From contig JAPTJF010000339.1 of assembly GCA_029339195.1 (NCBI GenBank), forward strand, positions 1 through 64,000: a DNA stretch of 64,000 bases. Direction: 5' to 3'. Of this stretch, positions 58,366-64,000 are shown piece by piece. The DNA is from Micractinium sp. NFX-FRZ (Eukaryota > Chlorophyta > Trebouxiophyceae > Chlorellales > Chlorellaceae). The first letter of the stretch is position 1. Each line of letters begins with the position of its first letter. The position numbers were made by a program, and so were the translations under genes. The notes below the pieces were generated by a model. The model was not told where the DNA came from, ran no database searches, and saw only the letters and a program-made list of their open reading frames with translations.

Positions 58366-61300
58366 ATGGCGGCGCCCGCAGCCACCAGGATGCCGCGCCG
58401 GCCGCTGGGCCAGACGGGGCTGGAGGTGTCGGTGCTTGGCTTTGGTGCCTCCCCCCTGGGGGGCGTGTTCCAGGCAAGCGGCGTGGGCACGCGGCTGGCG
58501 GGCACAGCACCCTGGGAAAGTGCTGGGCTAGCCAACCAGCGTGGCCGGCTGTGGGTCGGGGGCGCTGCCGTGCCGCCCCACCCGCCACGTGCGCTTGCTG
58601 CAGCCGAGCTGCCCTGCCCTGCGCTCCGTTGAGCAAGCTCATGCCCCCTTTTGCACCGCTGCATTGCCGCCAACATCTGGGCAGAGCCGCAGCCCCGGGC
58701 CTCAGCTGCTTCCGAGCTGCTGTGAAAGGTCACACGACATGCATGCTGTGCCGTGCTGTGCTGTGCTGTGCAGGCCATCGACGAGGCCGAGGGTGTGGCG
58801 GCAGTGAAGGAGGCATTTGACCAGGGAATCAACTTTTTCGACACCTCACCATACTATGGCGACACCAAGTCGGAGACGGTGGGTGGGCGGTGCGGGCAGC
58901 AGGCGCATGTTGCCCCGAGTAAATGTTTGGGGGCGGTAGGTATGTTGCCGCTGGCAGCGCAGCGGCTGCACCAAACTAGCACCAATATGCGGCGCCATTG
59001 GAGGTAGACCTGGTGCTGTGGCACGCACAGCTCATCCCACTGCGGGGCACCAATCCAGGGATGGTGGGTGGGTGGGGAGGGTGTGACCCACTCCTCGCAT
59101 GTCAAGGGGGTGCCAGGCCGGACTGGCTGCGAGGTGGGTTGCCCGAGCCGGTCAATCCCAGCCAGTCAAGACAGTTTCTGGGCTGGCTGGTGCCAGGGGC
59201 TCAGCCAGCTGCCGCTTGCGGCTGGCTACCCTGCTGGGCGCTGCTGTGTTGCTGCAGGTGCTGGGGCCGGGGACGGGTCCCCACGTTGCTCGTGCCTTCA
59301 AACGTGCCATTGTTGCTGCCGCCGCTGCCGCAGGTGCTGGGGCGGGGGCTGGCCCTGCTGCCCCGCGATCAAATAGTGGTGGCCACCAAGGTGGGGCGCT
59401 ACGGGTCCGGATTTGACTTCAGGTGAGCTGGCAACCACTGATGTGGTTGGGGGCGCGGATACGTGCGTGTCCAGCGGTTTTGGCGCCATTGCCAGCAAGG
59501 GTGTGGCACTGGGGCGGAGGCGCGTTTGACTTGAGGCGGAAGTCTGTGGTGAGGAGTTTGTGTGCGGCTGGGGTGCTGTTTGCTGCCAAGTCCACCTCTA
59601 GACAGTGGGGATACAACGGGGTGGGGCGGGCTTGCTGGAGTGGGCAGATGTGGGCCAGGCGGCGTGTGTGTGTGGCTGGGAGCACAGTTGCACTACCCTG
59701 CGTGTTGCCCTCGGCATGTGCGCACTCGTTAACCTTCCACCTGCGCCGCTGCCCCCTCCCCCCGCTGCCATCCCCGCAGCGCAGTGCGTGTGGCGGCGAG
59801 CGTGCGCGAGTCCCTGGCGCGGCTGCAGCTCACTTACGTTGACCTGATTCAGTGCCACGACATCGAGTTCACTCAGCTGGATCAGGTGATTTGTGCACCC
59901 CATCTGTCGCTGCGTTGTGTGGGGTGCCGATCAGTGTCAAATCCACCATCCTCATGCAGCCACGCCGCTGCTGCAGACAGCAGACCCGCTGCCCCTTGCC
60001 GGGCACTTGGTGCGCGCGTGCGGGTGGTCGGCAAGATGCTGCCGGCGCTGCCCGCAACGCAGCTGCTGCTGCTGTCTGCTCGCTGCTGCTCCCCTGTGCC
60101 TGCTGCCCCTTTGTGCCTGCTCCCCTTTCCCCCCACATGTGTGCAGGCGGTGAGCAGTACCCCTCCCAAGCCGCTCAGCCCCGCCAACAGAGCTGCCCAA
60201 TGGGCATCCATCCGCGCAACTGACTCTTCTGACCCTCCCTGTCCGCTTTGTTCCCATCTGTGTGCAGCTGGTCAGCAAAAACACTTCCATGCCGCCCAAC
60301 CCCGTTGATGCCCTCTGAGAGCTGCCCATGGGCATGCATGCGCACAGTTGACGTCAACTGTTCCCATCCGTGTGCAGGTGGTCAGCGAGACGCTGCCGGC
60401 GCTGCTGCAGCTGAAGCAGGAGGGGCTGGTGCGCCACATCGGCATCACTGGCCTCCCCCTGAAGGTGTACCGATACGTGCTGGACAGGTGGGCAGGTGCC
60501 AATGTGTGGGCGGAGGTGCAAGGGAGTTGGTGCCATGCCGGTCAATCATGACGTGGGGGCAGGCGTGCATTACAATGGTAACACCGGGCTCCCCCTGAGT
60601 GTGTACAGATACGTGCTGGACAGGTGGGCAGGGTGGGGAAGGCAGGGGGCGGTGCACGGGATGTGGTGTTGTGCCAATCAATTAACACGTGGCACCGCTG
60701 GGCTGCCTGCAAGGCTGGCACGTACATGCTGGACAGGTGGGCAGGAGGGACCATCCAGTGGTGAGGGCGGTGCACGGGATGTGGTGGGAGAGGACGGCAG
60801 TTGCATTGTGGGGCAGGGGGTCTGGGGCAGGGTCGTGGCAACCTTGGTGACAGCTCAGCTGTCTTCTGGCTAGCTACTGTACATGGGACACATGGCGGCT
60901 CAAAGCGGATGCACTGCTCCCACAGGCGCCAGCTTTCGCAACGCCGCGCCCCGTCGCTTTGCTCTCCTGACATCCCCCCATGTGCGCCGCTCTCCTGCCT
61001 GGCAGGGTGCCAGCTGGCACCGTGGACACCGCCCTCTCGTACTGCCACTACACCCTGAACGACAGCACGCTGGCAGAGTGAGCAGTGGGATTGACTGGAT
61101 TGACTGGGGTGCCATAGAGGGCGGGTCCTGGGTGTGTGGAGGGGACAAGGTGCTGGTGGAGACATGCGTCTGTGGGACCTCTGCCGCTGCCCACGCCCCA
61201 GCCCCTCGCGTCTCATCACACGCACCGCCGCCCTCCCCGCTCCTGTGCAGGCTGCTGCCGTACCTGCAGGACAAGGGGGTGGGCATCATCAACGCCAGCG

Positions 61301-62208
61301 TGCTCAGCATGGGGCTGCTCACACACCAGGTGGGCGCACGCTGGTGCTGTTGTTGTTGCGTAACCCCACTCTGGCATGTGCGGTGCTGTGCATGTGCGGT
61401 GCCCGTGGCTCAGCTGCAGCCGCGTGTGGTGTGCTGCACACCTGCACTGCATGCTGCGTGAACAATGCAGCATGGCACTCACAATTCGTATCCCGCCTAC
61501 ATCTCCCTGGCACTGTTGCCGCCTTTGCCGGGGCCGGCCGGCTGGCCTGTGCCCACAGACCCCAACTGTCGGCAGCATCCTCCCCCAACATTCTCCGCCC
61601 ACACCTCTCCCTTTTCGATGCTGGCACTCTGCAGGGGCCGCCCGAGTGGCACCCGGCCCCCGAGCCGCTCAAGAAGGCGGCAGCCGAGGCGGCGGCTGTG
61701 GCGGCTGCCAAGGGCGTCAGCCTGCCCAAGCTGGCAATCATGGAGGCCGTCAAAGACCCAGCCATTGCCTCACACCTGGTCGGCTTCTGCACACGCCAGC
61801 AGGTGCGGGCCTGCCGTCCGTGCGTGCGTGCACGTGCCGCACGCGGTGTGGGCGTGTGCTCAAGGCGGCTGGGGAGGAGGGTTTCTAAGCACAGGCAGGC
61901 CTCCCTTCGTCAGTGCCACACCTGCTGCTGTGCCCGCCTGCTGCCACACCCGTGCAGGTGCGGGGCGACAGAGAGCCGGTGCAGTAAACATTCCCTCCTT
62001 ATTAAACCCCCCCAAAGTCACTCCACAAATTGCCGCACCCGTGTCCCCCCTGCAGGTGCGGGACAACGTGGCAGCCGTGCTGCAGGGGCTGGGGCTGGAG
62101 GCCTCCCCTCAGCAGGCGGCAGAGGAGGAGGCACTTGCGGAAGTCAAGCAGATACTGGCACCGGTGCAGGGCGTCACCTGGCCCTCTGGCCTGCCCGAAA
62201 ACAACTGA
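58366..62208 (+). CDS. GalDH: L-galactose dehydrogenase (ascorbate biosynthesis)
   Basis: Exons 58366-58473, 58774-58878, 59334-59422, 59780-59885, 60378-60487, 61006-61077, 61251-61329, 61635-61802 and 62056-62208 give 329 aa (the plant enzyme has about 319). It oxidises L-galactose to L-galactono-1,4-lactone with NAD+, the penultimate step of the Smirnoff-Wheeler vitamin C pathway. It is an aldo-keto reductase: tetrad Asp59, Tyr64, Lys90 and His127 is visible in FFDTSPYYGDT, ATKVGRYGSGFDF and QCHDIEF. Other plant-like blocks are LGFGASPLGGVF, VSETLPALLQLKQEGLVRHI, SYCHYTLNDSTL, LLPYLQDKGVG and GPPEWHPAPEPL. No targeting peptide is needed. The first intron appears to use a GC donor (CAG-GCAAGC). 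Several introns contain decayed copies of flanking exon edges. Confidence 0.95.
58742..58773. repeat. (GTGCT)n tract forming an acceptor
   Basis: TGCTGTGCCGTGCTGTGC repeats run directly into the CAG acceptor of L-galactose dehydrogenase exon 2, so the splice site is built from the microsatellite itself. Confidence 0.85.
59251..59272 (+). repeat. Intronic copy of an exon start (GalDH exon 3)
   Basis: GCAGGTGCTGGGG followed by CCGGGG repeats the acceptor and first bases of exon 3 (59334, GCAGGTGCTGGGGC-GGGG), 76 bp upstream. Both copies have an AG preceded by GCTGC-like sequence, so this is a plausible decoy acceptor. Confidence 0.7.
59495..59540 (+). repeat. Decayed intronic copy of an exon end (GalDH exon 3)
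   Basis: GCCAGCAAGGGTGTGGCACTGG... CGTTTGACTTGAGG resembles the real GCCACCAAGGTGGGGCGCT... GATTTGACTTCAGG that ends exon 3 at 59422. The GT after the junction is lost in the copy. The similarity is moderate. Confidence 0.5.
60139..60397 (+). repeat. Tandem array of the GalDH exon 5 acceptor (three copies)
   Basis: GTGTGCAG followed by GCGGTGAGCAG (60146 on), CTGGTCAGCAAAA (60268 on) and the real GTGGTCAGCGAG (60378 on) recur at about 110-121 bp spacing. The intervening sequence is also repeated (GAGCTGCCCA-TGGGCAT near 60190 and 60318; TTCCCATC-GTGTGCAG). Only the last copy opens the conserved VSETLPALL frame. Confidence 0.85.
60447..60745 (+). repeat. Tandem array of the GalDH exon 5 donor (three copies)
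   Basis: The exon end coding TGLPLKVYRYVLD plus its donor GGACAG-GTGGGCAG (60447-60495) recurs at 60582-60631 and 60693-60745. The middle copy still reads TGLPLSVYRYVLD. All three keep the intact GT donor. The intronic part of the unit (TGCC-GTCAAT-ACGTGG) is also repeated. Confidence 0.9.
61947..61973 (+). repeat. Intronic copy of an exon start (GalDH exon 9)
   Basis: CACCCGTGCAGGTGCGGGGCGACA resembles the real acceptor and start of exon 9 (GCAGGTGCGGGACAACG at 62052), about 100 bp upstream in the preceding intron. Confidence 0.6.
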
Positions 62209-62273
62209 GTGCTGGCCAATGTTGAGAATGCGCGCCTGCTGCACACAGAGCTGTGCTGTTGCTGCCAAGGATT

Positions 62274-62285
62274 TGTAACATGTAA
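62274..62285 (+). terminator. Two candidate TGTAA poly(A) signals
   Basis: TGTAA at 62274-62278 and again at 62281-62285, about 65 nt past the stop of L-galactose dehydrogenase and about 105 bp before the stop of the opposing gene. Confidence 0.65.
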
Positions 62286-62389
62286 CGTGCCATGAGAGGT
62301 GGCAGCTTGCGAATGAATGTGAACATGCAGGCAACTTGCAAGTGCAGCGTGATGGAGAGTGCAGATTGCAATACGGAAGCACAGTACTT

Positions 62390-64000
62390 CTAGTGCAGCG
62401 CCTCCGCAGCTGCTGCTTGCACCTGCAGCGCCCCCAGCGCAGCGCACACCTTGCGGTGGCCGCCTGCTCGCCAGTCGGCTGTCTGGCAGGCTGTGCAGCA
62501 GTAGCGCACCGCGCGGCAGCCGCTACACCGCTTGCTGCCCACCACCTGGCCCCAATCAGGCCCGCCCTGGGCGCTGAGGTTGGCGCACCGCAGGTTGGCA
62601 CACCCGCGTGTAGCTGCCACCTGCGCCAGCTCCAGCGCCGCCGCCGCCTGCTGCTCCGGCTGCTGCCAGTGGGCCTCCAACGCCGCCGCCAGCTGGGTCG
62701 CCAGCGGCAGCAGGTGGTCAGAAACGGCTGTGTGAACCAGTGCACGAGCTGCGAGGAGGTCTGCCGGCAGCGGTGACGGTGGCATTGTTGCGTCCTCAGC
62801 TGCCTCCAGCACATCGACCGGCACCTGCGTGGCCGGGCTGCTGCTGTCGGCTGCTGCTGCTGCTGCCCCAACTGCATGGGCCAGCCTGTGGACCAGCTGG
62901 GGAAACATGATCTGGACCTGTGCCAGCTGCAGCAGGCCTCAAAACAAAGGGGGGTGGACACGGCGCGTCAGAGCACTGCTTGCGGTTCACTTCATGTCCA
63001 GCCTACCCAGGGTCCGCTACGCACAGTGGCACAGCAGGAACGTACACAGCACAGCACAGCACGGCGCAGCACGGCACGGCACGGCACGGCAATGCTCCGC
63101 ATGAGCACGCATGAACCCACCTGCCTCGCCGACGCCGCATGCACCCTTGGCCTGCCCGGCTGGGAGGGGCTCTCGGCCCCGTAGCAGGCCTCCACCATCT
63201 CAGCCAGCAGGCCGCTGCTGACCAGGGATGCGGCCAGCCGAGGTGCCGAAGCTGCTGAGCATACAATGTTGAGGGCAAACTGGCAGGGGCTCACACCTGG
63301 TGTGACGTCCTGATCCTGCAAGGGGCAGGGGCTCTCAAGTGATGGGGCAGCTTCCCGCCAGCTTCCCACCCCAGGCCAGCAGCACTGGAGGGCTCATGGT
63401 GTGCTTGCAGCCAGTTCGCCCCCAGGCCTAAGCCGCAACCGTGGCGCAACTCTGTGTGCAGCTGCTGGCCCCACCTGCGCCTCCCGCAGCACCACGTGCC
63501 ACGCCGCCCGCAGCATCTCCTGGCAGCTGCCGCCGTCCAACCAGGGGCTGCACAGCCGCAGGCAATCTGCCACCAGGCTTGCTGATGACCATGCAAGGGT
63601 GCTGCCGATGGCAGGCGCCTGCTCGGCGTTCTCAAGGTAGCGCCTGAACGCCGTTGACACAGCGCTGACGTGCGCTGCAGCACTGGCCAGCAGCTGCCTG
63701 CACCGCAGGAGAAGGGCACGGCGAGGGATGTGTTAAAAGGTGTCAAGTACTGTGCGATAGTGAAGCAGGTGTGCCGGGCACAGCAGGCACAGCGGGTTTG
63801 GTAGCCGCGCACCAGGGCTTGCACAGTGGGACTGGCACGTGCACGGAATGCACGTGGGTGCAGCACAGGGTGGCGCGTACCCCCTGCATGACCCTGTGCA
63901 AGCGGCAGCAGCGAGGCGCAGCGGCGCCTCACCTGGTTGGCACCTCGGCAGCCTCCGGCTCAAGCAGCGGGTTGCAGCCAGACAGGGTGATGCAGGCGTG
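62390..64000 (-). CDS. MYND zinc-finger protein, C-terminal part (gene runs off the window)
   Basis: Exons in view: 64000-63933 (partial), 63697-63475, 63315-63121 and 62926-62390, coding the last 340 or so residues. The C-terminus is a MYND-type zinc finger: CANLRC, CSGC, YCCTAC and HRKVC give the expected Cys/His order, with Trp before the final His (DWRAGGH). MYND domains bind Pro-containing peptides and occur in chromatin and signalling proteins. The part upstream is leucine/alanine-rich and probably helical (ALNIVCSAASAPRLAASLV and RRYLENAEQAPAIGSTL). No SET or other catalytic domain is visible in this part. It is convergent with L-galactose dehydrogenase; the stops are only 181 bp apart. 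The N-terminus lies outside the window, so the full architecture is unknown. Confidence 0.72.
63046..63092. repeat. (CACAG/CACGG)n microsatellite in intron
   Basis: Pentanucleotide GCACA/GCACG units lie in the intron between exons 63315-63121 and 62926-62390 of the MYND gene, about 30-75 bp from the donor at 63121. Confidence 0.85.

Noticed and set aside
1..64000. CRISPR arrays, insertion sequences, rRNA, prophage or bacterial operons
   Set aside because: Nothing of the kind is visible. Intron-rich genes and green-lineage proteins indicate a nuclear eukaryotic sequence.

Overview
The window looks like nuclear DNA of a green alga, most likely a Chlorella-type trebouxiophyte. The DNA is very GC-rich, genes are packed on both strands and split by many short GT-AG introns, donors are often GTGAGN or GTGCGN, coding regions carry Ala/Gln/Ser-rich low-complexity insertions, and several genes are followed by TGTAA, the usual green-algal poly(A) signal. 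Proteins such as L-galactose dehydrogenase, a plastid-type LPP-epsilon phosphatase and an FPA-like RRM/SPOC protein point to the green lineage. The species is not identified. All gene models were built by hand from splice sites and reading frames.

Layout. 0.6-18.1 kb (minus): an unrecognised 21-exon protein of about 1,027 residues, then two coiled-coil membrane proteins, the second with 20 exons and a C-terminal anchor. 19.9-27.6 kb: a small tail-anchored unknown (+), the NUS1 subunit of cis-prenyltransferase (-), a free-standing BPL_N/glutamine-amidotransferase-like protein (+) and a plastid PAP2 lipid phosphatase (+). 27.9-32.8 kb (-): two tandem paralogous multispan membrane proteins. 33.2-36.6 kb (-): a PELP1/RIX1-like ribosome-biogenesis protein. 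36.8-37.35 kb: a dense field of CTGCCAG/CTGGCAG repeats. 37.9-46.5 kb (-): one continuous 15-exon frame joining an API5-like HEAT domain, an Arg/Ser region, three RRMs and a SPOC domain. 46.9-49 kb (+): a PPIL1-type spliceosomal cyclophilin. 49.5-51.0 kb (-): an NF-YA-like transcription factor lacking the usual DNA-contact histidines. 51.4-53.0 kb (+): a mitochondrial single-span membrane protein. 54.0-56.4 kb (-): a DUF579 (IRX15/GXM) protein. 58.4-62.2 kb (+): L-galactose dehydrogenase. 62.4 kb to the end (-): the C-terminal part of a MYND zinc-finger protein.

The genes form no operon-like pathway. Some neighbours share themes: API5/SPOC next to PPIL1 and NF-YA (RNA processing and transcription), and NUS1 near the PAP2 enzyme (isoprenoid and phospholipid phosphates). 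Divergent pairs (NUS1/BPL_N, API5-SPOC/PPIL1, NF-YA/mitochondrial protein) have short shared promoter intervals.

The most unusual signal is in the introns. The L-galactose dehydrogenase, DUF579 and API5-SPOC genes carry decayed copies of neighbouring exon edges, splice sites included, inside adjacent introns, as if short tandem duplications repeatedly span exon-intron borders. This and the API5-RRM-SPOC fusion are the two observations most worth following up.
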